From the NCBI GenBank assembly GCA_002435585.1, contig DJDY01000082.1, positions 4,885-27,497 on the forward strand: 22,613 nucleotides of DNA. Direction: 5' to 3'. Shown in pieces: positions 1 through 7,764 of this stretch. The notes beneath the pieces were generated by a model that saw only the letters and a program-made list of their open reading frames with translations, was not told where the DNA came from and ran no database searches. The DNA is from Lachnospira sp. UBA5912 (GTDB lineage Bacteria > Bacillota > Clostridia > Lachnospirales > Lachnospiraceae). How positions within the stretch are numbered: position 1 is the first letter of the stretch; each line of letters begins with the position of its first letter. Both the position numbers and the translations under genes were made by a program.

Positions 1-962
1 CTTATCTTTTCTCCACTTTCAAGTACTTTTCTGAATGTTACTTCCGTATCTGCATTAGTTCCTGCTCTTCTGAAAAGATCCATAAGATGCTCATGGTCAG
101 CTTTCTTCTGCTCATCTGTATATGCAGCCTTAAATGCCTTTATCTTATCATAGTAAACTGACTGTTTTGCATATTTCCAAAAGTAATCCTGATACTGTAT
201 ATCATCATAGCACCATGGCTTATCAAAAAGATTATAGTGGATAATCTTTGGATTCTTTATCTCAGGCTTGTTTCTGTTTGGCATTGCATCCCAGCAGGAA
301 TCAAGATACTCTATTTTTCCATAACACATAGAGTTAAGATAATCCTGATCTGGCGCAACACAATCAAAATGATACTTATTAAGCAGATAAAGAAAATGCT
401 CTGCAAGCTTAACATTTCTTAATTCCTTCATATTCATAAGAAGCATTCCTGAGTTAAAGTAATCACCCAGCTTAAGTCCAAGAGACTCTGTCATGTATCT
501 TTGGAGCTCTGGTACATCATTAACTGAACCATCTGTAACAACACCTATAAGATTATTGTGCATATCTGTATCATATAATTCAGATATATCTCCAGGTACT
601 ACTATATCACTGTCAATATATATAGCCTTATCATATTCCGGATACATATCAGGTATAAATATTCTGAAATATATAGTCATAGTGAAATAATCTGAACGGA
701 GTCTGTTTTCTATTCTGTCTGTTATCATATCAAGACTCTGCTTCATAAACTTGAATTCCATCTCGAAGTTAGGGTGATTCTCTACCAACGCTGCAAGATT
801 CTTTCTGTTCTCCTCATTAAGCTCCTGGTATACAACTATTATCTTATATTTTCTATCCTTTGAGGCATTTTCTATAAGTGAGATGAGTGCAACATGAAGA
901 TATGGTGCATATCCATCATCTATAGTGAAAAATATTGGTATTAATTCATCCTTGTTATACAT
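1..962 (-). CDS. Family 8 glycosyltransferase (3' end cut by window)
   Basis: This gene reads leftwards and stays open to base 1, so the C-terminus is missing; about 320 residues are visible. It is a GT-A fold, metal-dependent glycosyltransferase of family GT8, which transfers sugars from nucleotide sugars (typically UDP-glucose or UDP-galactose) onto cell-surface glycans. Visible marks are the N-terminal FFTIDDGYAPYLHVALISL strand, the DxD metal site in YIDSDIVVPGD, the acceptor-side YFNSGMLLMNMKEL and PDQDYLN motifs, and the late IIHYNLFDKPW with the family histidine. The ATG at 962-960 has AAGGAG seven bases upstream. It lies 50 bp downstream of a second GT8 gene and shares NSG-LLMNMKELR with it, so the two look like diverged duplicates in one operon. 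Donor and acceptor cannot be read from the sequence. Confidence 0.88.
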   Translation of the reverse strand, partial: MYNKDELIPIFFTIDDGYAPYLHVALISLIENASKDRKYKIIVVYQELNEENRKNLAALVENHPNFEMEFKFMKQSLDMITDRIENRLRSDYFTMTIYFRIFIPDMYPEYDKAIYIDSDIVVPGDISELYDTDMHNNLIGVVTDGSVNDVPELQRYMTESLGLKLGDYFNSGMLLMNMKELRNVKLAEHFLYLLNKYHFDCVAPDQDYLNSMCYGKIEYLDSCWDAMPNRNKPEIKNPKIIHYNLFDKPWCYDDIQYQDYFWKYAKQSVYYDKIKAFKAAYTDEQKKADHEHLMDLFRRAGTNADTEVTFRKVLESGEKI

Positions 963-1012
963 TACAATTCTCCTTTTTCATTTATAATTCATTTTATGTA
1001 TGCAATATAATA

Positions 1013-1855
1013 TTATCTGCCATGTAACATACTTTTTTTAATATCATAATACTTGGCAAACAAGGCTCCATATTCTGATTCTGGTATATGTAACACAGTT
1101 GTTACCTCTTTTGTCTGCCATGGCTTAACAGTTTCAGTTCTTACATATGGAAAGAATCTGAAATGTGTTGTAAAATGCTGGAACACCGTATCTGCATGAA
1201 GTCTTCTCTGGTCATTATACTTTCTTTTACATATGCGTTTTGACACTGACAGCTTATTAAGCGCCGACTGATCCGGCATAAACATCTGCTTGGTTGTACA
1301 CATATGGCGGCATTTACTAAGAAGATGAGTCCGTCTTAGTTCCTTCATATTCATAAGAAGTACTCCTGAGTTAAGATAATCTCTCTTAAATATATTTTTT
1401 CTGAAAAACCAGCTTCCATAATAATCCAACACTCCTGCAAGCTCTACGCCATCCATATTCTGATAATAAAAATCAGAGAAATCCTTCCTGCATATGACAT
1501 CCGTATCAAGATATAATATCCTGTCTGGAATTTCATCCAGCTGGTCTGCAAATAGCCTTAACATACAGCATGGCGTGAATCTTGTTGACAGATTCGCATC
1601 CGGTGTTTCTGTCTTAAAAAGTTCTGTAGTATCTATAAGTCTGATATATAACCTTTCGTCATATCTGGCTGAAACCTCATTATTAAGATAAGCAACGAAA
1701 GAATCTTCTATTGGACTATAAGTCTTTTCATTCATGGACATATCAAGTGTCAGCACATATATATCAAGATGCTCCTGTGTGCTTTCTAAAAGAGAAAGAA
1801 TGGCAATAAGCAATCCATCCTGGACATTTCTGTCTCCACAAAATAATATATTCAT
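1013..1855 (-). CDS. Family 8 glycosyltransferase
   Basis: This is a complete 280-residue GT8 protein. The start MNILFCGDRNVQDGLLIAI is the family's nucleotide-binding first strand; the DxD metal site is in ILYLDTDVICRKD, followed by LAGVLDYYGSW, DYLNSGVLLMNMKELR and PDQSALN. A late H-E-S-E (HIPESEYG) stands near where family members carry the C-terminal histidine. It is probably a cytoplasmic, peripheral-membrane transferase building a surface polysaccharide or glycolipid. The ATG has CAGGAG upstream at a long spacing of about 12 bases. It follows the PlsC-like gene by 107 bp and precedes the partial GT8 gene by 50 bp, so glycosyltransferases and an acyltransferase may share a membrane glycolipid role; that is an inference from context only. 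Confidence 0.88.
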   Translation of the reverse strand: MNILFCGDRNVQDGLLIAILSLLESTQEHLDIYVLTLDMSMNEKTYSPIEDSFVAYLNNEVSARYDERLYIRLIDTTELFKTETPDANLSTRFTPCCMLRLFADQLDEIPDRILYLDTDVICRKDFSDFYYQNMDGVELAGVLDYYGSWFFRKNIFKRDYLNSGVLLMNMKELRRTHLLSKCRHMCTTKQMFMPDQSALNKLSVSKRICKRKYNDQRRLHADTVFQHFTTHFRFFPYVRTETVKPWQTKEVTTVLHIPESEYGALFAKYYDIKKSMLHGR

Positions 1856-1961
1856 CGGGTTGTTAATCTCCTGTATTACATCATTTATATTTTATCTATT
1901 CTGTACTCTGATAATGCATGATATCAATCCTTAACGCAGTCTTACATGGACTTTTTATTAA

Positions 1962-2780
1962 TCAATCAACATGAGTGGCTTTACATTCACAACATTCATA
2001 ATGTATATATTCATAGTCGCTATTCCTGCTGCGCATGCTCATAGTTTCATATACCTTATCATGAAGCAGCTGCTGATTATCCTTCACTGAAAGATTATCA
2101 TCTGTATAATACGGCCCATCTATGTATACATTAATCTTAGGTCTTTTACAGATTATACCAAACAGCTTACGTTTTGTGTACGTCGTTGTCATAACATACA
2201 CAGGTGCTTTTAACTCCGCAGGAAATCTGAACGATGTTTTCTCAAACGTTCTTATCCCCGTGTAATATGGCCAGACATGTGCTTCCGGATATATAACCAC
2301 TGGATGTCCTTGTGCTATACGCTCCTTATATGCTCTTGCAAACTTCTTATATTCACTTATAGAATCAGGTACTGGAAGTGCGCCTAACATAGGAAGCAGT
2401 TTTCCAATAACAGGTATTCCATAATTAGCCTGACTCACTATGACATATACTCTTTTAGCAGTACAAGAAAGGGCTGGAATAACTACATCACCAACTGGCT
2501 GTGTATGATTGGCATATATAAAATAGCCTTTATCCCTGCACTCTTTTAACAACCTTTTGTTTTTATAACTTATTCCCCAGAATAATCTGCATCCAGCATA
2601 TCCAACAATAACAGCAATTCCATATATAATATGTGAACCTATTCTGTGAAATATATTATTATTAATCCACTTATAATCCTTATCCAGCTTATAATTCTGG
2701 TTGCTGCTTTGAACAACATCTTCTGCATAAGTACTATAATATATTGTTTTATGAGAATCAGTTTTTTTATTACCTGACAT
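1962..2780 (-). CDS. PlsC-like lysophospholipid acyltransferase
   Basis: This 272-residue protein resembles 1-acyl-sn-glycerol-3-phosphate acyltransferases, which move an acyl chain from acyl-ACP or acyl-phosphate donors onto lysophospholipid at the inner face of the membrane. A hydrophobic segment (HIIYGIAVIVGYAGCRLFWG) precedes the catalytic block YFIYANHTQPVGD; a second block VVIYPEAHVWPYYTGIR stands where classical PlsC has FPEGTRS. Both blocks differ from the textbook motifs: the His-Asp pair is spaced HX5D, not HX4D, and the EGT is EAH. I take this as a Firmicutes subfamily feature, not decay. The start at 2780 is chosen because AGGAG (2788-2792) stands seven bases before it. A longer in-frame ATG at 2918 falls between the -35 and -10 of the promoter at 2897-2925 and cannot be transcribed from it. 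Confidence 0.8.
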   Translation of the reverse strand: MSGNKKTDSHKTIYYSTYAEDVVQSSNQNYKLDKDYKWINNNIFHRIGSHIIYGIAVIVGYAGCRLFWGISYKNKRLLKECRDKGYFIYANHTQPVGDVVIPALSCTAKRVYVIVSQANYGIPVIGKLLPMLGALPVPDSISEYKKFARAYKERIAQGHPVVIYPEAHVWPYYTGIRTFEKTSFRFPAELKAPVYVMTTTYTKRKLFGIICKRPKINVYIDGPYYTDDNLSVKDNQQLLHDKVYETMSMRSRNSDYEYIHYECCECKATHVD

Positions 2781-2876
2781 TATCACGCTCCTGTACACAC
2801 ATATATGGCGGCAATTACAAATATCATGCCTGATAATATATACTGCAGCCCTTCTTACAGGTACCTGAAACATAAG

Positions 2877-2961
2877 AAAAGCTACAATTTTGTAGTATTG
2901 TAACCCTATGTATAACATTTGTCAACAGTAAGTAGTATTAATATTACAAAATGTAGCTTTT
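2877..2961. repeat. Inverted repeat flanking the acyltransferase promoter
   Basis: AAAAGCTACAATTTTGTAG (2877-2895) and TTACAAAATGTAGCTTTT (2944-2961) are inverted copies over about 18 bases with a single-base indel, separated by 48 bp. One arm lies upstream of the -35 and the other just downstream of the -10, so the promoter is exactly bracketed. The downstream arm also contains its own CTACAA-N2-TTGTAG palindrome. This could be a pair of operator sites (for example for looping), or the ends of a small decayed insertion. Confidence 0.6.
2897..2925 (-). promoter_or_regulatory. Sigma-A promoter of the acyltransferase/GT8 operon
   Basis: On the minus strand the -35 TTGACA (2920-2925) is a perfect consensus, the spacer is 17 bp, and the -10 is TACAAT (2897-2902). 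Transcription would begin near 2890, giving a leader of about 110 nt before the ATG at 2780. No recognised riboswitch was seen in that leader. Confidence 0.75.
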
Positions 2962-2970
2962 ATAATGTGA

Positions 2971-2993
2971 TATATAGTTTTAAAAACTATATA
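2971..2993. terminator. AT-only palindrome after the hydrolase gene, weak terminator candidate
   Basis: TATATAGTTTT (2971-2981) and AAAACTATATA (2983-2993) form an 11-bp perfect inverted repeat just past the hydrolase stop. It contains almost no GC and has no clean T tract after it, so termination is uncertain. Confidence 0.3.
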
Positions 2994-3005
2994 ATGTTGT
3001 ATGAT

Positions 3006-3944
3006 TTATACATTATTTTCAATCCACTCATACAGGTCTTCAAATACTTCCTGACGGTTAGTCTCACTATGAAGCTCATGTCTGTCATCTTCGTATAATC
3101 TGAGTTCAACATTATCAACATACTTCGTATACAGCTTAAATACCTTTTTAACAGCCTTTCCATAATCTCCAACAGGATCATCTTCTCCTGATGCAAAAAG
3201 CACTGGCAACTCTTTTGGTGTTTCTGCTATATTCTTTTCATTTATATCATATTTGATAACATTTAGAAAACCTATATATCCGTTGGCAGTAAACATGTAC
3301 GAACACTTAGGGTCAGACAGATAGCCATCAACAATTTCTGTATCTTTAGTAAGCCAGTCATTACTTGTTCGATTATCTTTGATTCTTTTATTATAAGCAC
3401 CAAACATTATCTTATTAAGCAGCTTACTTCTATATCTGTCCCCATGTATAAGCTTAGCCGCATGTGCAAGCTTAAGACCAGTATTAACAACTATCTTAGG
3501 CTGGTTGCCTGTTCCAAGGAATATGACACCATCCAGCTCATCGCCATATATGCATGCATATTTTCTTGCCATAAACGAGCCCATACTATGACCTATAAGA
3601 ATATATGGAATATCTGGATATGTCTTTTTCATGATGCGGGTAAGTCTGTGCATGTCTTTGATAAGATAATCTGCGCCATGGTTTCCCTTTGCAAAATATC
3701 CATAATCTTCTTCACTGTTTACAGAATCACCATGCCCAAGATGGTCATTGCCTGCCACTACAAAGCCTTTATCAGCAAAAAACTCTGCCATATTATCAAA
3801 TCTTTCTATATGGTCTATCATCCCATGTGCTATCTGGATAACACCTACCGGCTTACTATATTCATCACTGTCAGGATACCATATAATAGTGTGTATATTA
3901 CATATTCCGCTTGATGACGGAAAAATTCTCTCTTCTCTTTCCAT
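3006..3944 (-). CDS. Alpha/beta hydrolase, lysophospholipase/monoacylglycerol lipase-like
   Basis: This 312-residue cytoplasmic serine hydrolase belongs to the Hydrolase_4 (lysophospholipase L2 / monoglyceride lipase) group. It shows the early VIQIAHGMIDHIERFDNMAEFF oxyanion region, GNDHLGHGDS, the nucleophile elbow GHSMGS, the acid in FASGEDDPVGD and the general-base histidine in EDDRHELHSE; the full catalytic triad is therefore present. It likely cleaves monoacylglycerols or lysophospholipids, but no substrate can be assigned. The ATG at 3944 is preferred because AAGGA lies about ten bases upstream; a GTG at 3974 would place that SD inside the coding region. It follows citrate synthase by 76 bp and is probably co-transcribed with marR and gltA. 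Confidence 0.85.
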   Translation of the reverse strand: MEREERIFPSSSGICNIHTIIWYPDSDEYSKPVGVIQIAHGMIDHIERFDNMAEFFADKGFVVAGNDHLGHGDSVNSEEDYGYFAKGNHGADYLIKDMHRLTRIMKKTYPDIPYILIGHSMGSFMARKYACIYGDELDGVIFLGTGNQPKIVVNTGLKLAHAAKLIHGDRYRSKLLNKIMFGAYNKRIKDNRTSNDWLTKDTEIVDGYLSDPKCSYMFTANGYIGFLNVIKYDINEKNIAETPKELPVLFASGEDDPVGDYGKAVKKVFKLYTKYVDNVELRLYEDDRHELHSETNRQEVFEDLYEWIENNV

Positions 3945-4020
3945 ACATATCACTTCCTTAATCTTATAATTCACTGTTTTATGATACAGGTATCAAAAAC
4001 CTCAAATACAATTATATGCA

Positions 4021-5394
4021 TTAATCTCTATGAAGTCTGTCAACATAATCTCTTTTAGTAACCAGGCTCTTATAGGCTGGACGTATGATCTTGTCTGTAG
4101 TAACAAGTTCTTCTATCCTATGTGCACTCCAGCCTACTATTCTTGCGATAGCAAACAAAGGTGTATAAAGTTCTCTTGGAATATCAAGCATATCATACAC
4201 AAAACCACTGTAGAAATCGACATTAGGACTTACACCTTTAAATATCTTTCTCTCTTTTGCGATAAGCATAGGTGCTATCTTTTCTATGTTATTATAAAGC
4301 GCCATATCCTCAGTCTTACCCTTCGCCTCTGCTAGCTGCTCAACGAATCCTTTAAACACTTTCTCTCTTGGGTCAGACAACGAATATACGGCATGACCCA
4401 TACCATATATAAGTCCCTTCTTATCAAATGCTTCTTTATTAAGAATCTTATCAAGATAGTGTTCTATCTCTTCCTCATCATGATAATCGCTTATATGTGC
4501 CCTTATGTCATCCATCATATTCATAACCATAAGATTGGCTCCACCATGTTTTCTGCCCTTAAGTGATGACATAGCTGCTGCTATGGCAGAATATGTATCT
4601 GAACCAGATGATGTAACTACTCTTGTTGTAAATGATGAGTTATTACCACCACCATGTTCCATATGAAGAAGAAGTGCTATATCAAGTACATGTGTCTCAA
4701 GTGATGTGTACTTCATATCCGGTCTTAACATTCTAAGAAAATTCTCTGCAAGCGAAAGTTCTTTGTCTGGCCTGTGAATGTACATGCTTTCATCTCTTTC
4801 ATAGTGATTGTATGCATGATATCCATACACTGCCAGCATTGGAAACGTACTTATAAGCTGTATGCTCTGTCTTAAGACATTCTCTATGCTTAAGTCATCT
4901 TTCTTAGGATCATATGATGCAAGAGTAAGAATACTCCTTGTCATTGAATTCATAATATCTGCCGTAGGAGCTTTCATAATAACGTCTCTTGTAAAGTTAG
5001 TTGGAAGTTCCATACAGTCAGCTATTATATGTCTGAACTCATCAAGCTGTGCTGCATCTGGAAGCTCACCAAACAATAAAAGATATGCTGCTTCCTCAAA
5101 TATGAATCTTTTATCACCAGCGCCCTTAACTAACTGTGTAACATCATAACCTCTGTATAACAGCTCACCATCACAAGGTATCTTCTCTCCATCAACTATA
5201 TCAAAAGCCCTCACGCTTGATATGTTAGTAAGTCCTGTAAGAACACCCTGTCCGTTCTCATCTCTTAAGCCCTTCTTGACGCCATAATCTGCATATAAAG
5301 CCTTAGGTATACTGTCGTTTTCCACGCACATATCCGACTGTTTCTTAGCATAATCATTAATGCTGCCCATTGTTAAGTTCCACCTTTCCATCAT
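4021..5394 (-). CDS. gltA: Citrate synthase
   Basis: This protein of about 457 residues condenses acetyl-CoA with oxaloacetate to citrate, the entry to 2-oxoglutarate and glutamate synthesis in anaerobic Clostridia. Diagnostic parts are GLTNISSVRAFDIVDGEKIPCDGELLYRGYD, the first active-site histidine in MEHGGGNNSSF, the second in GMGHAVYSLSDPRE and the catalytic aspartate in SPNVDFYSGFVYD. The HGGGNNSS form is the Clostridia variant of the usual DHExNAST. Three starts are possible: ATG 5394 or 5391 behind AGGAAGG, or ATG 5370 behind AAAGGTGG; the conserved domain begins later, so function is unaffected. It lies 63 bp after marR in the same direction. Neither aconitase nor isocitrate dehydrogenase is nearby, which is unusual for a glutamate-synthesis operon. 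Confidence 0.93.
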   Translation of the reverse strand: MMERWNLTMGSINDYAKKQSDMCVENDSIPKALYADYGVKKGLRDENGQGVLTGLTNISSVRAFDIVDGEKIPCDGELLYRGYDVTQLVKGAGDKRFIFEEAAYLLLFGELPDAAQLDEFRHIIADCMELPTNFTRDVIMKAPTADIMNSMTRSILTLASYDPKKDDLSIENVLRQSIQLISTFPMLAVYGYHAYNHYERDESMYIHRPDKELSLAENFLRMLRPDMKYTSLETHVLDIALLLHMEHGGGNNSSFTTRVVTSSGSDTYSAIAAAMSSLKGRKHGGANLMVMNMMDDIRAHISDYHDEEEIEHYLDKILNKEAFDKKGLIYGMGHAVYSLSDPREKVFKGFVEQLAEAKGKTEDMALYNNIEKIAPMLIAKERKIFKGVSPNVDFYSGFVYDMLDIPRELYTPLFAIARIVGWSAHRIEELVTTDKIIRPAYKSLVTKRDYVDRLHRD

Positions 5395-5457
5395 AAACAT
5401 TCCTTCCTGTCAAACCACATCACTAATGCCGCTACTTATAAGCATTATCACCAACAG

Positions 5458-5886
5458 TTACTTCAGTTTTCCATCAACATTATTATTCATTCTATGAATA
5501 ACCTCTCTAAATATATGCAGCTCATCTTCTGATATCCCCTTCAGTAAAATATCTCTGCAGCTTTCATAAGCATCATTCACCCTGTCTATCACCTTATATG
5601 AATCCTCTGTAAGGGCAATACGCATAACCCTATGGTCTTTCTTATCCTCCGTCATCCTTATAAGACCTTTTTCTAACAGATGTTCTAAAGACTTGGATAT
5701 ATGTGACTTGGATATATGTCTTCTTTGCATAATATCCTTTGCCGTAGTTAAGTTCTCTCTTGTTATGAACTCCAGTATATCAAGCTCAGCAGGCTTTAAT
5801 CCGTATTCCTCCATAATAGGTTCAACATACTTTGTTATCAGCTTTCTAAGCTGTACGCCGGATGTTATCAGGTCATATGCATCCAT
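5458..5886 (-). CDS. MarR family transcriptional regulator
   Basis: This is a 142-residue winged-helix regulator of the MarR type, which acts as a dimer on short palindromes. The helix-turn-helix is at about residues 48-72 (TTAKDIMQRRHISKSHISKSLEHL), and the wing with the family's D-x-R signature at about 75-95 (RMTEDKKDHRVMRIALTE). Flanking N- and C-terminal helices form the dimer interface. The ATG at 5886 is preceded by AAGGA at about five bases. It is the first gene of the gltA-hydrolase unit, and an imperfect palindrome lies between its promoter and start, which points to autoregulation and to control of citrate synthase. The ligand is unknown. Confidence 0.9.
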   Translation of the reverse strand: MDAYDLITSGVQLRKLITKYVEPIMEEYGLKPAELDILEFITRENLTTAKDIMQRRHISKSHISKSLEHLLEKGLIRMTEDKKDHRVMRIALTEDSYKVIDRVNDAYESCRDILLKGISEDELHIFREVIHRMNNNVDGKLK

Positions 5887-5917
5887 AATAATCCTTTCTT
5901 TGCAGATATCACATATT

Positions 5918-5935
5918 TAGTTCGTTATGAAACTA
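5918..5935. promoter_or_regulatory. Probable MarR operator
   Basis: On the minus strand the sequence is TAGTTTCATAACGAACTA, an 18-bp imperfect inverted repeat with perfect TAGTT/AACTA arms. It starts just downstream of the -10, where a bound MarR dimer would block initiation. The TAGTTTgA...TCAAACTA style is familiar from FabT-like MarR sites, but this copy is not symmetric in the middle. Confidence 0.5.
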
Positions 5936-5940
5936 TTTCC

Positions 5941-5969
5941 AGTATACATATCCGCACTCTTTCTGTCAA
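5941..5969 (-). promoter_or_regulatory. Sigma-A promoter of marR-gltA
   Basis: TTGACA (5964-5969), a 17-bp spacer and TATACT (5941-5946) on the minus strand form a near-consensus promoter about 55 bp before the marR start. Confidence 0.75.
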
Positions 5970-6012
5970 TAAAATATATCAAAAGAAAACATAAATTTAT
6001 AAAATAAAAATA

Positions 6013-6050
6013 AAACGCCATGGAATTATAACAATTATTCCATAGCGTTT
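6013..6050 (-). terminator. Intrinsic terminator after the flavin module
   Basis: A 14-bp stem (6013-6026 with 6037-6050) closes a 10-nt loop. Read on the minus strand the one imperfect position is a G-U wobble, and the stem runs into TTTTATTTTTATTTT (complement of 6001-6015). The same position is a C-A mismatch on plus, so the terminator serves the Tp47-like gene. Confidence 0.85.
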
Positions 6051-6074
6051 ATATATTCCGATTATTTCATATAA

Positions 6075-7637
6075 TTATCTGAATATTCTATTATTCTTTT
6101 TACCATACACGCATATAATAACACCTGCTGAAAGTACAGCAGCTGCTATCCATGCATAAACATCGGCTGCATCATAAGTCTTAACTGAAGATATGCTTTC
6201 TGATGCTGTAGATGCATTCTTCAAAGCTGCTTCACTGGCATCTGCTGCACCTGTATTATCCATGCCATCTTCTTTATCAGATATATCTGTATTATCTGCA
6301 CCTGATGAGGAACCATTGTCTGTGCTTACCTTTACAAGTGCTGCAATAGCTGCATTAAGATGTTGTGTTGCCTCTGCTACAGATGCTGCATTTTTAGGAG
6401 CTTTAAGCTCTTCCTGTGCTTCTGTTAATTCTGCCTGCATGATATCCCAGCTTTCCTTTGTGTAATCAGATTCATTAAGTGCCTTAGCTGCATTTATTGC
6501 TTCTGAAAGTTTAGTTGTATCAGCTTCTTCTTCATCCCCCATATAAAGACTATTCTTTTCTGTCTGGATATCAAAAGAATAGTCTTCATAACCTAATGCA
6601 TATACTGTAACTGTCCAGTAACCTGTACCATCTGTTCCCTCTGGAAGCTGGCATCTGTAAGAATCTGTAAGACCTAACTGTATTCCATTAACCTTATGCA
6701 TCCAGTTATCTGCTGCAAACTTTGTTCCAAATGTTGCAAGTGCATTAGTTCTTGTGCTGTCCTGACCATAATACGTCCACTTAACAGCCTGAAGATTAGC
6801 ACCAAGGTCACCATAGTTACCTGTAAGATCTACTCTTAAGAACTCACCATATGAACCTGTTATATTGCTTTCTGTATCTGTTGAACGAAGATTAACTGTG
6901 ATATCTGCTGCCTTCTTTAAGCTGCTGTCCTTAACACCTGAAGCTGTACCATTAGCTCTTGCACCAAATGAATATGTTCCATCTGATGACTTAACAGCCT
7001 CCTTAAGTCCATTTGTATCTGCTGTAACCTCGGCAGTTTCTGTATATGCCTTGAGATTATTCTCTGTAAAGCCACCCTCAAGTGTTCCGCCATTCTCAAC
7101 TACATTGTACTTTGACTTAAAGTCTTCATAATCTGATGTCTTAACCTTAACTGGAACATACTTAAGTCCCTTGACTTCATAATGATCAAGAGTAACTACT
7201 GTCCCATCTGCAAGTGTAAGTGTCTTTGCCTTGCTGTTATATGTGCATTTTGAACCATCAGTAAGAACAAGCTTTACAAGCTTATCCTCGCTTGTCCAAT
7301 AAGCAACATCATACGTCTTTCCGTCTGTATCAAATATAACTGCTTCACACTGGAAACTACCTCTATGAAGTCCATGATTATATGTGGCTCTTGATACTGT
7401 ATCAAAACCACCTTTATCATATTCACCATGATCATCCTTTACATCTGATGACTGTGTATTAGAAGCATTATAAACTCCCTCTGCATTCCAATACTCTTCC
7501 CAGCTAAGTCCTGCATACACATATGTGTAATCTGTATCAGCCGCTTTAACCTGTGATACATTCTTTAATGCTGTACCACCGAATACTGTGCTGACAGCAA
7601 GTACTGCTGCCGCAAGTCCCATTCCCAACTTTCTCAT
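6075..7637 (-). CDS. Tp47-like surface protein with FIVAR repeat and C-terminal membrane anchor
   Basis: This 520-residue exported protein resembles Treponema pallidum Tp47, a membrane-attached protein reported to bind and hydrolyse beta-lactams. Matching blocks are YAGLSWEEYWNAEGVY, GGFDTVSRATYNHGLHRGSFQ, YEVKGLKYVPVKV, and TYYGQDSTRTNALATFGTKFAADNW in two parts (Tp47 domain C, about residues 195-355). In order: signal peptide (1-32, ending VKA-AD), Tp47-like domains (35-360), a FIVAR-like helical repeat (374-436), a Ser/Asp/Gly-rich stalk, and one membrane helix (about 493-512) ending KKNNRIFR. There is no LPXTG. The ATG at 7637 follows AAGGAGG at nine bases. It is the last gene after an FMN_bind/ferric-reductase protein and apbE. 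The DTVSRAT segment (79-85) resembles the flavinylation site DTVSGAT of its neighbour. The true activity is not shown by the sequence. Confidence 0.82.
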   Translation of the reverse strand: MRKLGMGLAAAVLAVSTVFGGTALKNVSQVKAADTDYTYVYAGLSWEEYWNAEGVYNASNTQSSDVKDDHGEYDKGGFDTVSRATYNHGLHRGSFQCEAVIFDTDGKTYDVAYWTSEDKLVKLVLTDGSKCTYNSKAKTLTLADGTVVTLDHYEVKGLKYVPVKVKTSDYEDFKSKYNVVENGGTLEGGFTENNLKAYTETAEVTADTNGLKEAVKSSDGTYSFGARANGTASGVKDSSLKKAADITVNLRSTDTESNITGSYGEFLRVDLTGNYGDLGANLQAVKWTYYGQDSTRTNALATFGTKFAADNWMHKVNGIQLGLTDSYRCQLPEGTDGTGYWTVTVYALGYEDYSFDIQTEKNSLYMGDEEEADTTKLSEAINAAKALNESDYTKESWDIMQAELTEAQEELKAPKNAASVAEATQHLNAAIAALVKVSTDNGSSSGADNTDISDKEDGMDNTGAADASEAALKNASTASESISSVKTYDAADVYAWIAAAVLSAGVIICVYGKKNNRIFR

Positions 7638-7685
7638 TGTGGATGTCCTCCTTATTGTATTTGATTTTGTTATAACATAATACAT

Positions 7686-7704
7686 ATGATGTCAGTGGCA
7701 AAAA
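7686..7704 (+). repeat. Short repeat arm ATGATGTCAGTGGCAAAA
   Basis: ATGATGTCAGTGGCAAAA lies between apbE and the Tp47-like gene and continues into CCACCATC, so the plus strand can fold as GATG-(TCA)-GTGG / CCAC-CATC. An inverted near-copy lies on the other side of apbE (8904-8921), and a third related copy starts the folded leader at 14261. Its function is unknown. Confidence 0.5.
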
Positions 7705-7764
7705 CCACCATCTTTCATGACTTCCATATGCAGAATGTATCATGTAACTATGCGGAAATAACCG

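Noticed and set aside
1..1855. The two adjacent GT8 genes as one frameshifted gene
   Set aside because: Each has its own start, DxD motif and C-terminal motifs, and a 50-bp gap separates them.
3444..3914. Plus-strand open frame opposite the hydrolase gene
   Set aside because: It is antisense to a hydrolase with a complete catalytic triad, has no SD, and resembles no family.
7686..7715. GCCACTG on the minus strand between apbE and the Tp47-like gene, suggesting a cobalamin riboswitch
   Set aside because: None of the other conserved cobalamin riboswitch blocks (such as the AGYCAGGAGACCTGCC B12 box) is present nearby.
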